The notes below the pieces were generated by a model, which ran no database searches, had not been told where the DNA came from, and saw only the letters and a list, made by a program, of their open reading frames with translations. This document shows, one piece after another, positions 51,552 through 61,132 of a stretch of DNA of 64,000 nucleotides. Both the position numbers and the translations under genes were made by a program. The DNA lies in contig CP025322.1 in NCBI GenBank assembly GCA_004014935.1, forward strand, positions 1,178,001-1,242,000, read 5' to 3'. The number at the start of each line of letters is the position of its first letter. Position 1 is the first letter of the stretch. The DNA is from Saccharomycopsis malanga (taxonomy: Eukaryota > Ascomycota > Saccharomycetes > Ascoideales > Saccharomycopsidaceae).

Positions 51552-52817
51552 AATACTTGAGCAGAAATAAGTTTTTATAATATATTAGTTAGCTATGGGT
51601 GTTATTCTATCAACCAAATACTATTTCTTATAATCAAATACTATTTAGTATAATCAAACACTATATATAATTCTCAATTCTTCCGAAAGCTTCTCTGCAA
51701 AGAATACCAAGGTTGACCAAGAAATTTTAACCTAATCCGCTCCACACATTCTGAATTATACCCAGATCCCTCTTTCTTATATACCATCAGCCTTCGAGAC
51801 CTTCTTCTCCTTCGAAAAACGTCATTTTTCCGCCTTGGTCGCAAGCATGTATGGTGCTGCATGTTGGGGACTTGGCGTACCACCATGCGTGACTCGCACA
51901 TAGGAAAGTCTCGGTACAACTATGCGTTCGAGAGCAACCCACACTGCTGGTGCCCAGACACTACTGTGCAAAACTTGCAGCACAGGAAGCTTATTACTCA
52001 CAATCACCATTTTCGGTAATGAATTTGGAAGCAGCAGCATAGCCACGCTGCTACCAAGAAATTACGCGTGCTTATCAGCCGACAGTGTTATCAGAACATT
52101 TTACAATTGATAAGTGGGGGTTATCAAGTGCTTCTCGGCAAACACCATCGGCAGTAAAAACCACTCTCCGTTCTCCGTCAAGGGTTCGTTTCTAGCTATT
52201 GTCTTTGATTCTTTATCGTCGCTTCTCTCTGGGAAACAAAATTAGGTTTCTATTTTAGCCTATTGTTGCGCATACTCCACATGATTGCTGCCTGCACATG
52301 CAGATGCCCAGAAATACGGATGCTACGATACCAAACTTCAATGAATTCACCATTACCCGGTGCCATGCTCTACGCACGTGTTTGGAAGAAAATCTATATA
52401 TGGAAGCAAATATCTTCTATATTCTATCCTTGAACCATTCAAAACGCCATGTTGATTATGGTAACATTATTTGCTCGTTTTTGAAACAATGCAGGAAAGT
52501 GCACCTTTAATGCTCCCTTTCGAGTACTTGCAATTAACATAATTTGTTACCCGGTTATTTCAATACCCTACTTTTGCCTGTTCGATGTACGGATGCGCTC
52601 ACCTGACATCATTTTCAATTTTTCAATTTTTGTTTTTCGGGGCGGGTCCCGGGTAATCTCTGGGTCCATCTCTTCATAATATTTTTTTTTTCTGGTGAAG
52701 ATTTTTGACTGTATTAGAAGGGCTGAACATTCATAAAGATTCGATATACCAGACAAAAGCTGGTTGTGTGTCTCTCAACTCTTCGAATATAGAGCAGTTC
52801 GAGATTATTGGCACGTC
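51552..52817. other. Divergent promoter region, ENA ATPase / UTP22
   Basis: A 1266-bp spacer. The ENA-proximal half has only short ORFs without support. The UTP22-proximal half holds three TTACCCGG sites and a CACGTG. Confidence 0.5.
52353..52656. promoter_or_regulatory. UTP22 promoter with three TTACCCGG sites and CACGTG
   Basis: The exact 8-mer TTACCCGG occurs at 52353-52360 and 52547-52554, and in reverse at 52649-52656. CACGTG is at 52375-52380. TTACCCG is the Reb1 core, a nucleosome-clearing factor. TTTTCAATTTTT stretches just after 52610 resemble RRPE. Confidence 0.55.
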
Positions 52818-55800
52818 ATGGCATCTTCAACAAAAAGAAAGGGGTCGTTTTCCCTGGTGAAGGGCCGCGACACCAAGAAGGTTACCATCTCGAAAGACGA
52901 GTTGATCAATGTTTTGGTGAAGAAAACGGCAGACGATGAGAGCAGCGACGAAGCGGCAGCAGATTCAGAAAAAGAGAAGAATGATGATGCACGTAGTGAA
53001 AATGTCGATGAGAATGAAGACGAAAGCGATGACGAAAGTGGTGATGAGGCTATAAACGGAAAGAATTCCAATTCCAAAAAGAGTAGAGCGAATGCTAATA
53101 GTAAAGATCTTCAGATAGCTCGGGAAACAGCAGAGTTGTTCCGGTCCAACATTTTCAAGATGCAGATTGATGAGTTGGTCAAGGAAGTCAAGCTCAATGA
53201 GACCAAGATCAAAGTTGTAGAAAAGTTTTTGCACAAGTTGTATGATAGTGTACAAGATATTCCGGAGTCTGGCCACTTAGGTTTGGAAGCAGCCAGTGGG
53301 TTGTTTGCCAAGACGACCAAGCATTCGAAGTTCCAAAAAGTTTCCATTCCGTTTGCTGACCCAAGACCAGTTAAAATCAATTACAAGTTCAAGTATTCCA
53401 AGCCTAAGGACATTTCATTAGTTGGCTCATTTGGCCTCAAAACCGGTATACAATTGCCGTTCAATAATTTGATTGATTTGAATGTCACCATGCCTAATGA
53501 ATTGTTTGAGAAAAAGGATTATTTGAACTACAGGGCGTTTCACAAGAGATCTTTCTATTTGGCATATTTGACAAAGAGTTTGATTAATAGTCTTGGTGTT
53601 GACCTACCGTTTTTGAAGTTTCATTATGAATATGTAAATGGCGATTTACTTACTCCTTCCTTGAGAATAGATTGTACTGCGATGAATCCTGGCAATGAAT
53701 ACAACTTTCGCGAATCCAAGTTCTCCATACGATTGATAGTATCGTTTCCGTTTGATGCTTTTGATTTTAAGAAACTCTTGCCAGATAAGAACAATATCAG
53801 AATACAGCTACCGGATGGTGCGGAGCTGGCCCAGTTGCCTCCTACACCTATTTACAATGCATCTCTAATCTCCAATTCTACCTACGATTACTACCTACGT
53901 GTGTTATACAAGTCAAAGAAACAAGTGGAGCATTTCCACGATGCTTGTGTTTTAGGAAGATTATGGTTGTTGCAAAGAGGATTCAAATCGGGGTCAATGA
54001 ATCATGGAGGTTTTGGTCACTTTGAGTTTGCTTTATTGATGGCTGTTCTTTTGAAAGGTGGTGGACTTGATGGTAATAAAATTTTGCTATCTGGTTTTTC
54101 GTCTTACCAACTTTTCAAAGGTACTATCAAGTATCTTGCCACTGTTGATATAGCCGAAACAGGATATTTGTCTTTCCACTCTTCTCAGACGGATTCCATT
54201 GCCAGCCATGTGAGATATGTCACCGAAGGTTTTAATGTTCCAGCCATACTTGATAAATCAACCAAGTTGAACATTTTATGGAAAATGACTGATGCTTCCT
54301 ACCAATTGTTGAAACATGAAGCCCAGATCACTCTTAATCTCTTGAACAACGACGTTAAAGACAGTTTTGATAGTGTGTTTTTAAGAAAAAATGACATATC
54401 GTATTTGAAATACGATTTGAATATTGATTTGCCAGTGCCTAAATATGCGAACACCGAGCGTAGTTTGGAGTCTATTGACGACAGTGCTAAGATTATCTTC
54501 AATCCTGCAGAGAAAATTACTTTTATCAGCTTCGAAAACTTTATCAAGAACAGACTTTACACCATTTTGAAAACAGGTCTTCAGGAGAAGTTGAAGAATG
54601 TTTCTATCAAGATTGTGGACCATTCGATCAATGAATTCAAGCAAATCTCGGGCACCAGAACTACTGTTCACAGAAGAAAGCCTGAGTTGAACTTAAGCAC
54701 TTCAAAGATCCATATTGGATTGATTGTGAACCAGGAGGAGTCTGAGAAGTTGGTCATAAAAGGTCCTTTGAACACGGACGTTGAGGCCGGTGAGGAGTTT
54801 GAGCAATTTTGGGGGGAAAAAGCGTCATTGAGACGATTCAAAGATAGCTCCATTCATCATTGTGTTATATGGGAAGCTTCGGCCAAAGAACCAACAGTGT
54901 ATCAAATCATCAAATATCTTTTTGCTTTACATCTTGATCCATTTGTTGCCAGTAAAATCAATTCTAGTGTCATTGATTTCCATGAGAAACTCCCGCTTTC
55001 TCTACTACCATCTGCCACCAAAACCTCTGTAGTCAACGTCATCAGTTTCCATCATTTCAAAAATAGTTTCGAAAACTTGTACAAAACCTTAATGAGTCTT
55101 AATGATGAATTACCACTCAAAATCAAAGCTTTGTTGCCAAAATCCACCTCTTTTAGATATACAACCCCATTAGTTCCGGTTCCATTTGCTGCTTCCAGTC
55201 CTTACTTTTTTCAAGAAGTTGTATTGGAGTTTGAAAGTTCGAAAAACTGGCCTGATGAGATTGTTGCATTAGAACAAACAAAAACCGCATTTTTGCTCAA
55301 GATTTACGACTTACTCAAGACCCTGAATGTGGCATCAGAATATCGTGCGTTCATAGAAAACGATACCGAATCTATACCGTACAACGACCATATCACCACT
55401 TTGAATATATTGACTCCAGAAGGATTTGCTTTCAAATTCAGAGTGTTGACCGAACGAGACGAGGTCTTGTATCTCAGAGCAAACTCTAACGTTCATAAAG
55501 ATGCTAGATCTCTTTTGGAAGAGATATATCTCAAGTTCAACCAGAACTATATCGGCTCTGTAAAACATACTAGAACCCTTTCAACTTTGTCGCATCATTT
55601 CCTCTACTTTTCGCCAGTGGTACGTTTGTTCAAAAGATGGTTAGATGATCAACTTTTGCTCACACATTTGCCAGACGAGTTGGTGGAATTAATTGCTGTT
55701 AAGGTGTTTGTAGATAGCGACTCATGGCTTCCGCCATCCAGTGTCCAAAACGGGTTTTTGAGAATCCTCTACTTCTTAGCCAACTGGAATTGGAAAGAAG

Positions 55801-56591
55801 ACCCCTTGGTTTTGGATGTCACTAAGAAGTTGGACAAAGATTTGGAAGCTTCAAACATCATTGATGGCGTGGACACTTTGAATAGTAATTCGTTTGCCAA
55901 GTTGTCTGATAAGTTGTCTATCCAGTTGTACCATTTGATAAATTCCAATTTTGAAAAGGTACGGACGATTGATCCAAACGGATTGAAAACACAGTTTTTT
56001 ATCGGTACTAAAGACGACAACTCTGGCATCTTATGGAGCAATAATATCCATCTCCCTATTGCCACTAGATTGACTGCCTTGTCCCGCGTTGCTATCAACC
56101 TTGTGGAAACACGTGGCTTAGAAAAGAAAGTCATAGATCTTTTATTCAAACCTGCGTTGGAAGATTATGATTTGGTTATTAAGACCAAGGCATTTACTAT
56201 AAAGGAATCCAGCGGATTGCTTACCAATTCGACATACAAAAACTTAACATCTTTGAATACTTTTGATTCCTTGTCCGAAGGCAATGTTCAAGACATCTGC
56301 AACAGATACGATCCTGTCCAGCAGTTTGTCAACCAACTCAACGACAGATACTCCAATATTATGCTTTTTTCCACTCACAAACTTGGGGGGCTTAATGAGA
56401 AGGGTGAAAACATCATCACAGGAATCTTTTATCCCCACGCATTACTCAAGAAAAACTTCAAAGTGGGTCTTGGCTACAATGTCAAGCCTGACGAGAAAGA
56501 ACTGGTTATCATGAACAAGGAGGCGATTTTGAACGAGGTTGCCCAGCTTGGCGGTGACTTGATTCACAACTTATATGTTAAGCAAAAATGA
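52818..56591 (+). CDS. UTP22: Small-subunit processome protein Utp22 (Nrap family)
   Basis: A 1257-residue nucleolar protein (S. cerevisiae Utp22, 1237). The start at 52818 (MASSTKRKGSFSLVKG) is the first ATG; the frame upstream has none. An acidic N-terminus (DDESSDEAAADSEKE) is followed by the tandem nucleotidyltransferase-like/PAP modules of the Nrap fold: FKYSKPKDISLVGSFGLKTG near residue 195, CVLGRLWLLQRGF and GGFGHFEFALLMAVLLKGGG around 380-410, and a second set near 930-960 (SPVVRLFKRWLDDQLLLTHLPDELVELIAVKVF). It ends ILNEVAQLGGDLIHNLYV. Utp22 joins Rrp7 and CK2 in the UTP-C complex. The CK2 catalytic gene is also in this window, 48 kb away. Confidence 0.94.
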   Translation: MASSTKRKGSFSLVKGRDTKKVTISKDELINVLVKKTADDESSDEAAADSEKEKNDDARSENVDENEDESDDESGDEAINGKNSNSKKSRANANSKDLQIARETAELFRSNIFKMQIDELVKEVKLNETKIKVVEKFLHKLYDSVQDIPESGHLGLEAASGLFAKTTKHSKFQKVSIPFADPRPVKINYKFKYSKPKDISLVGSFGLKTGIQLPFNNLIDLNVTMPNELFEKKDYLNYRAFHKRSFYLAYLTKSLINSLGVDLPFLKFHYEYVNGDLLTPSLRIDCTAMNPGNEYNFRESKFSIRLIVSFPFDAFDFKKLLPDKNNIRIQLPDGAELAQLPPTPIYNASLISNSTYDYYLRVLYKSKKQVEHFHDACVLGRLWLLQRGFKSGSMNHGGFGHFEFALLMAVLLKGGGLDGNKILLSGFSSYQLFKGTIKYLATVDIAETGYLSFHSSQTDSIASHVRYVTEGFNVPAILDKSTKLNILWKMTDASYQLLKHEAQITLNLLNNDVKDSFDSVFLRKNDISYLKYDLNIDLPVPKYANTERSLESIDDSAKIIFNPAEKITFISFENFIKNRLYTILKTGLQEKLKNVSIKIVDHSINEFKQISGTRTTVHRRKPELNLSTSKIHIGLIVNQEESEKLVIKGPLNTDVEAGEEFEQFWGEKASLRRFKDSSIHHCVIWEASAKEPTVYQIIKYLFALHLDPFVASKINSSVIDFHEKLPLSLLPSATKTSVVNVISFHHFKNSFENLYKTLMSLNDELPLKIKALLPKSTSFRYTTPLVPVPFAASSPYFFQEVVLEFESSKNWPDEIVALEQTKTAFLLKIYDLLKTLNVASEYRAFIENDTESIPYNDHITTLNILTPEGFAFKFRVLTERDEVLYLRANSNVHKDARSLLEEIYLKFNQNYIGSVKHTRTLSTLSHHFLYFSPVVRLFKRWLDDQLLLTHLPDELVELIAVKVFVDSDSWLPPSSVQNGFLRILYFLANWNWKEDPLVLDVTKKLDKDLEASNIIDGVDTLNSNSFAKLSDKLSIQLYHLINSNFEKVRTIDPNGLKTQFFIGTKDDNSGILWSNNIHLPIATRLTALSRVAINLVETRGLEKKVIDLLFKPALEDYDLVIKTKAFTIKESSGLLTNSTYKNLTSLNTFDSLSEGNVQDICNRYDPVQQFVNQLNDRYSNIMLFSTHKLGGLNEKGENIITGIFYPHALLKKNFKVGLGYNVKPDEKELVIMNKEAILNEVAQLGGDLIHNLYVKQK

Positions 56592-56983
56592 TTGTATCAC
56601 TTTGTAATGTTAACATAAGTGTTCAATAGACCGATAGTTATATATATATCTGTATAAAAACATTTTTGTTCATTTTCTTCATATGTTAATTTAATCAACT
56701 TTTCTGCTGATGATTAGTTTTTTATTGTAATAGTTGATCTTTTATATAGACGAACCAAATTTATAAACACTGAGATAACTGTAAAATCATGTATACTATG
56801 TATACTAAAAAAAGTCTTAGCCATTTATATATGGCAGAATGTTGTTTCATGTACGTATATGCACTATAATGCGTATTCGGCGTGGCGCCTTGACTATTTT
56901 ATGTTAAAGTAGGGCTCTTTCACGATGATTAGTAGCTAACAATCACTGAATATCACTAGAGGAAACTTCATATCAACCCAAAA
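56592..56983. other. Intergenic: UTP22 3' flank and next promoter
   Basis: 392 bp, AT-rich, with nothing recognised beyond TATA-like runs. Confidence 0.45.
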
Positions 56984-57801
56984 ATGGTAGATATATCAAG
57001 CTATGTCACGCCCGAGGAGATAAAGAAGAACAATTCGCGGATAATAAGTCGGAGAAAGAAACATTTTATAGAGGATATACGGAAAAGTCTTGAGATCCTT
57101 GGTTATGCGTTCATTATATATGGCTATCTTCTAGAGTATGTGAATTTAACTTGCGAGTTTTACGGTTGCAGTATTTGACGAGCTACTAACACTACAGTGT
57201 GACATTGTTTACGCTTATATTCAGATCAGTATTTCAGGCAATGTTGGCGAACCCATTCCCCGCGCAAATGAGCGAGGCTGCTCTTACCAAAAGAAGAAAA
57301 CAACAGATTATTAAATTTTTATTCTACATCCCTTTGACCATGAGTATATATACAATGGTTATTAGGATCTTTATGGAAGATTATGCAAATAGACAAGACC
57401 AATCGCTTATAAATGGCTTTGTATATGGGGGCTTATCATTGCAGCTTATTGGCGAAAAAGTATGCCGTAGTAAACTCAGGATCCTTTTGAACGACATAAT
57501 TATACTATCATTGCAATTCTTTCTATTTGCACTCTGTTATATAGAAACAATTGGCGACAACGAGATCGAACCAGATGCCAATTCTGAAATCGCACAAGAC
57601 ACAGATGTTATTAATAGTGACGATGGAGACGGATATTCTGGCCAAATAAAAGTTTTATCAATTAGCCCCATACGCATAATAAAGGGCATGTGGTGTCTCA
57701 ATCCATATTTTGAGGAAAGCACCTACGAGGACGATCTCAACATTGAAGAACGGGTCAACAACTATTTTAATCGGCAATTCAATATGAACAATTCTGTTTG
57801 A
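56984..57801 (+). CDS. DUF1746 membrane protein, probably Dsc E3-ligase subunit 4 (Gld1/Vld1-like), one intron
   Basis: Exons 56984-57135 and 57198-57801 join to 251 residues. The 62-nt intron has GTATGT, branch TACTAAC and CAG. The junction makes IIYGYLLDVTLFTLIFRSVFQAMLANPFP, a continuous hydrophobic pair following RRKKHFIEDIRKSLEILGY, which looks like the DUF1746 fungal domain. Two more hydrophobic stretches follow (FLFYIPLTMSIYTMVIRIF and IIILSLQFFLFALCYI). The C-terminal part is acidic and soluble. DUF1746 occurs in Dsc4-type adaptors of the Golgi/vacuole Dsc ubiquitin ligase. The splice model is strong; the family assignment is from memory and moderate. Confidence 0.7.
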
Positions 57802-58726
57802 TGTTTAGATGTTGAATATTGTATTATAGGGTATTGGTATATGTATACTAATGTTATAATAATGATAATCATAATATCTTATATTTCGAGCCCATCACAT
57901 ATCAGTTTCGTATATACGCGTTATGTCTGAAGGATCTTGGTAAAGCCCAATAATGTCCTGTTTTTTACCCAATTGGTTGAAAGTAAGGATTAGACTTTTG
58001 TCTAAGTCGTGTTTCAGACAGTTGCACTTGCTTGTGGCATCACGTTCAGCATCTTAAAAGCAGCAAGGAAAAGTGTTGATAGTTGGATTTGAGCCCTTGA
58101 TCCTGTTAGATCTCTTTCTATTCTTTGAAAGTACTTACCACTGAGCCAATCTTCCCAACTGTTTTGTATACTAATGTTGAAAACAAAAAAGATAAGAAAA
58201 AAAAAAGATAAATGTAAGCAAAGTATTGGTTTTCTAAAGAGATTTTGTTTTGGAAATAACAGGCAACTTTCCGTGAGCTGCCAACTCCACCATTGAAGTG
58301 TCTTAGATGGCGTTTTACAATGGAAGTCACTTAGTTTGTAATATGTGGGTGAAGCAAGAATCACCATCAGAAATGTCTTAATATCTACCATGTTCTACGA
58401 TAATGATAGAAAAAACCTACTAGATTCATCCATTACAATCATTTATCATTAGAATTACTCCTTTTACAAAGAAAAGCATTAAAACCAGAAAAATTCTAGT
58501 ATTATTCTATACTTTGCTACAGAGTATTGGTGTTATTGGAATGACAAGTGCATCTCATATGGCACATGACCACTGAGCCGAAAACATTTGTATTACGTAA
58601 GCAAGCTCGAAAACTATCATCATATATATATAACCAAGTCTTTTAGTCTTAAAGCAAACTAAAGTGATGGTCGATGACGCTTATATGCAACAATTCGCTT
58701 AACAGCACTTATATTGAGAATATACG
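57802..58726. other. Intergenic: SINE-like copy E and SSQ1 promoter
   Basis: The left part is the reverse-strand repeat copy E with its duplicated target. The right part is the AT-rich SSQ1 promoter with TATATATATA near 58624. Confidence 0.5.
57842..58178 (-). mobile_element. tRNA-derived SINE-like repeat, copy E (reverse), with 14-bp target duplication
   Basis: TGTATACTAATGTT occurs at 57842-57855 and again at 58165-58178, flanking a 309-bp element read on the minus strand. The head has the most canonical A box, TTGGCTCAGTGGTAAGTAC, and a B-box region GGGCTCAAATCC. The body has GCAAGTGCAACTGTCTGAAA, AAAGTCTAATCC and TTTACCAAGATCC. The 3' end has CGCGTATATACGAAACTG, GGGCTCGAAATATAAGATA and an AT-rich TTATGATTATCATTATTAT tail. 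Confidence 0.88.
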
Positions 58727-60748
58727 ATGAATATTTTAAATAGTTTAGTTTCTGTTGGTGGAGTTAGATTTGCGGCAAGATCGCTAACTCATACCAGATG
58801 TTTAAGCCGGACATTACCATTACTCAATTCTAAAAATAAGTATGTTATAGGCATAGATCTTGGCACAACAAACTCTGCAGTGGCAATAGTTGAAGGCATA
58901 GAGCCGACGATAATTGAGAATGAAGAAGGAAAGAGAACTACCCCATCTATAGTTGCTTTCTCCAAAGAAGCTAAGGATGAGACTGGATCTCCGCAAATCA
59001 TTGTTGGGGAAGCAGCAAAGAGACAAGCAGTATTAAATTCCGAAAATACATTTTTTGCTACAAAAAGACTTATTGGTAGACGTTTTGAAGACCAGGAGGT
59101 GCAAAGAGATATAAGCAATGTCCCGTACAAAATCATTAAGAGTGACAATGGCGACGCATGGTTGCAATCCTCAATTAATGGAAAGTTTGCCTCGTATTCA
59201 CCAGCCCAGATAGGAGGCTTTATATTAAACAAGATGAAACAAATTGCAGAAACTCACCTCGGGACAACTGTGAAAAACGCAGTGGTGACTGTGCCGGCAT
59301 ACTTTAATGACTCGCAGAGACTGGCAACAAAAGATGCTGGCAAACTTATAGGATTGAATGTATTGCGAGTCATCAATGAACCAACTGCCGCGGCATTGGC
59401 ATATGGGCTCGACAGTAAAAAAGACGGTTTAGTAGCAGTGTATGACTTGGGAGGTGGAACGTTTGATATATCTGTGCTTGACATTGACAACGGGGTCTTC
59501 GAAGTTGTTGCCACTAATGGAGATACACATTTGGGTGGTGAGGACTTTGACATTTTGCTTATGGACCATGTCATACAAACCTTCAAGACTAATACGGGCA
59601 TAGACTTGTATACCCATGGATCCAAGGTGGTGATCCAACGTATAAGAGAAGCCTGTGAAAAGGCAAAGATTGAGTTGTCTCATGTAAAGAAAACCACTAT
59701 AAACTTACCTTTTATCTATGAAAAGAAACATCTCAACTTCGAGTTGACAGAAGACGACCTCGATAACATGTCTTTGCATTTAATCAATAAGACTGTGAAG
59801 CCAGTGGAAAAGGCGCTCAAGGATGCCGAATTGGAACCTGAAGATATTGACGAAGTTATTTTGGTTGGCGGAATGACTAGAATGCCAAAGATCAGAAAAG
59901 TAGTGGAGAAGTTGTTTGGTAAAGCACCAAACCATCAAGTCAACCCAGATGAAGCTGTCGCTTTGGGAGCAGCAATTCAAGGTGCTGTGCTTTCGGGAGA
60001 AATTAAAGATGTGCTTCTTTTGGACGTCACTCCATTGACTTTGGGAATAGAGACTTATGGTGGCATATATGCCCCATTGATTCCAAGAAATACTACCATA
60101 CCAACAAAAAAGACTCAGATTTTCTCTACTGCTGTCGATGGCCAGACAGGCGTAGATATCAGTGTGTATCAAGGAGAACGTCCTTTGGTAAAAGACAACA
60201 AGCTCATTGGGCATTTCAAACTTTCGAATATTCCAGTTTTACCAAAGGGTGAGCCTCAAATTCAAGTCACCTTTGACATCGACGCAGACGGTATCATTCA
60301 GGTAAAAGCCAAAGAGCGCAAAACGAACCAAGACGCGTCCATAACTGTCTCTGGCTTATCGGGATTGACTGAACATGAGATCAATGACATCATCAATGAT
60401 GCAGAAAAGAACAAAGACTCGGACAAACAAAAACAGATTCTTTTGGAGCATGCCACCAGATCCGACTTGTTGGTAGCAGATACCATAAGTGCTTTGGAGC
60501 AGCTTTCCAAATTAATCGAAAGCAATAGCGAAAATGCAGAGCTACAAAAGAAAGTGGTAACTTTGAAGGAGAAATTGAATACAGTTGCCTCATTGGTTCA
60601 ACAAGCAAGAAGTAATGATGCAGAAGTGTCTTCAAAAGTTGACGTTGCTGCTTTGAAAAGTAAAACTGATGAGATTCAAAAGTTTTCAATGCAAGTTTTC
60701 AGTGACATTGCCAAGACCCAGACGCAGGCAGAAAAAAATGGTTCATAG
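58727..60748 (+). CDS. SSQ1: Mitochondrial Hsp70 for Fe-S cluster transfer (Ssq1 type)
   Basis: A 673-residue mitochondrial Hsp70. A basic presequence of about 37 residues precedes YVIGIDLGTTNSAVA. Hsp70 signatures present are VYDLGGGTFDISVLDI, VILVGGMTRMPKIRKVVEKLFG and NEPTAAALAYG. Several stretches match Ssq1 rather than Ssc1: LPFIYEKKHLNFELTEDDLDNMSLHLINKTVKPV, EPEDIDEVILVGGMTRMPKIR and LGIETYGGIYAPLIPRNTT. The C-terminus lacks the Asn/Gly-rich tail of Ssc1. Ssq1 works with Jac1 to release clusters from Isu1. It arose by duplication within budding yeasts, so its presence argues against an early-branching lineage. Confidence 0.88.
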   Translation: MNILNSLVSVGGVRFAARSLTHTRCLSRTLPLLNSKNKYVIGIDLGTTNSAVAIVEGIEPTIIENEEGKRTTPSIVAFSKEAKDETGSPQIIVGEAAKRQAVLNSENTFFATKRLIGRRFEDQEVQRDISNVPYKIIKSDNGDAWLQSSINGKFASYSPAQIGGFILNKMKQIAETHLGTTVKNAVVTVPAYFNDSQRLATKDAGKLIGLNVLRVINEPTAAALAYGLDSKKDGLVAVYDLGGGTFDISVLDIDNGVFEVVATNGDTHLGGEDFDILLMDHVIQTFKTNTGIDLYTHGSKVVIQRIREACEKAKIELSHVKKTTINLPFIYEKKHLNFELTEDDLDNMSLHLINKTVKPVEKALKDAELEPEDIDEVILVGGMTRMPKIRKVVEKLFGKAPNHQVNPDEAVALGAAIQGAVLSGEIKDVLLLDVTPLTLGIETYGGIYAPLIPRNTTIPTKKTQIFSTAVDGQTGVDISVYQGERPLVKDNKLIGHFKLSNIPVLPKGEPQIQVTFDIDADGIIQVKAKERKTNQDASITVSGLSGLTEHEINDIINDAEKNKDSDKQKQILLEHATRSDLLVADTISALEQLSKLIESNSENAELQKKVVTLKEKLNTVASLVQQARSNDAEVSSKVDVAALKSKTDEIQKFSMQVFSDIAKTQTQAEKNGS

Positions 60749-61132
60749 TTTGTTGCTGCTGTAAATAAATGTATTTTATGTGTAGAGGAGTATGTACGTT
60801 GTTAAAATTGATTGGTATTTAAAAATATCAGTATAGGACAATAACATGTAATTTATCTTTGATAATGTTCTGTAGTTGAAATTACTGGTTGTTGGGCTGT
60901 TGTTCCTTCATTAGTTTGCATTTACAACTCTTGACCGAAATAATTTACTGACTTCCTATCCTTAACTATTCATCTTCGACTGGATACACTACAACAGAAA
61001 GAAACAGAAAGAAACATTTATGGATACACAGAATAATATTACATTGAGTGGAAAGCAAGTAGCACCAGAAAAGTCAAGTGAAAAAAAAATGTAGTAAAAC
61101 AGAACAATGAAAAAAAAATAGAAACAAAAAAT
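60749..61132. other. Intergenic between convergent SSQ1 and SIN3
   Basis: 384 bp of A/T-rich 3' flank. Nothing recognised. Confidence 0.5.

Noticed and set aside
51674-52110. Several short ORFs in the ENA/UTP22 spacer
   Set aside because: They overlap each other on both strands and have no domain features or coherent starts.
57842-58178. Solo LTR as an explanation for the dispersed repeats
   Set aside because: No TG...CA ends, target duplications vary from 8 to 14 bp, and the tail is a simple repeat. These features fit a SINE instead.
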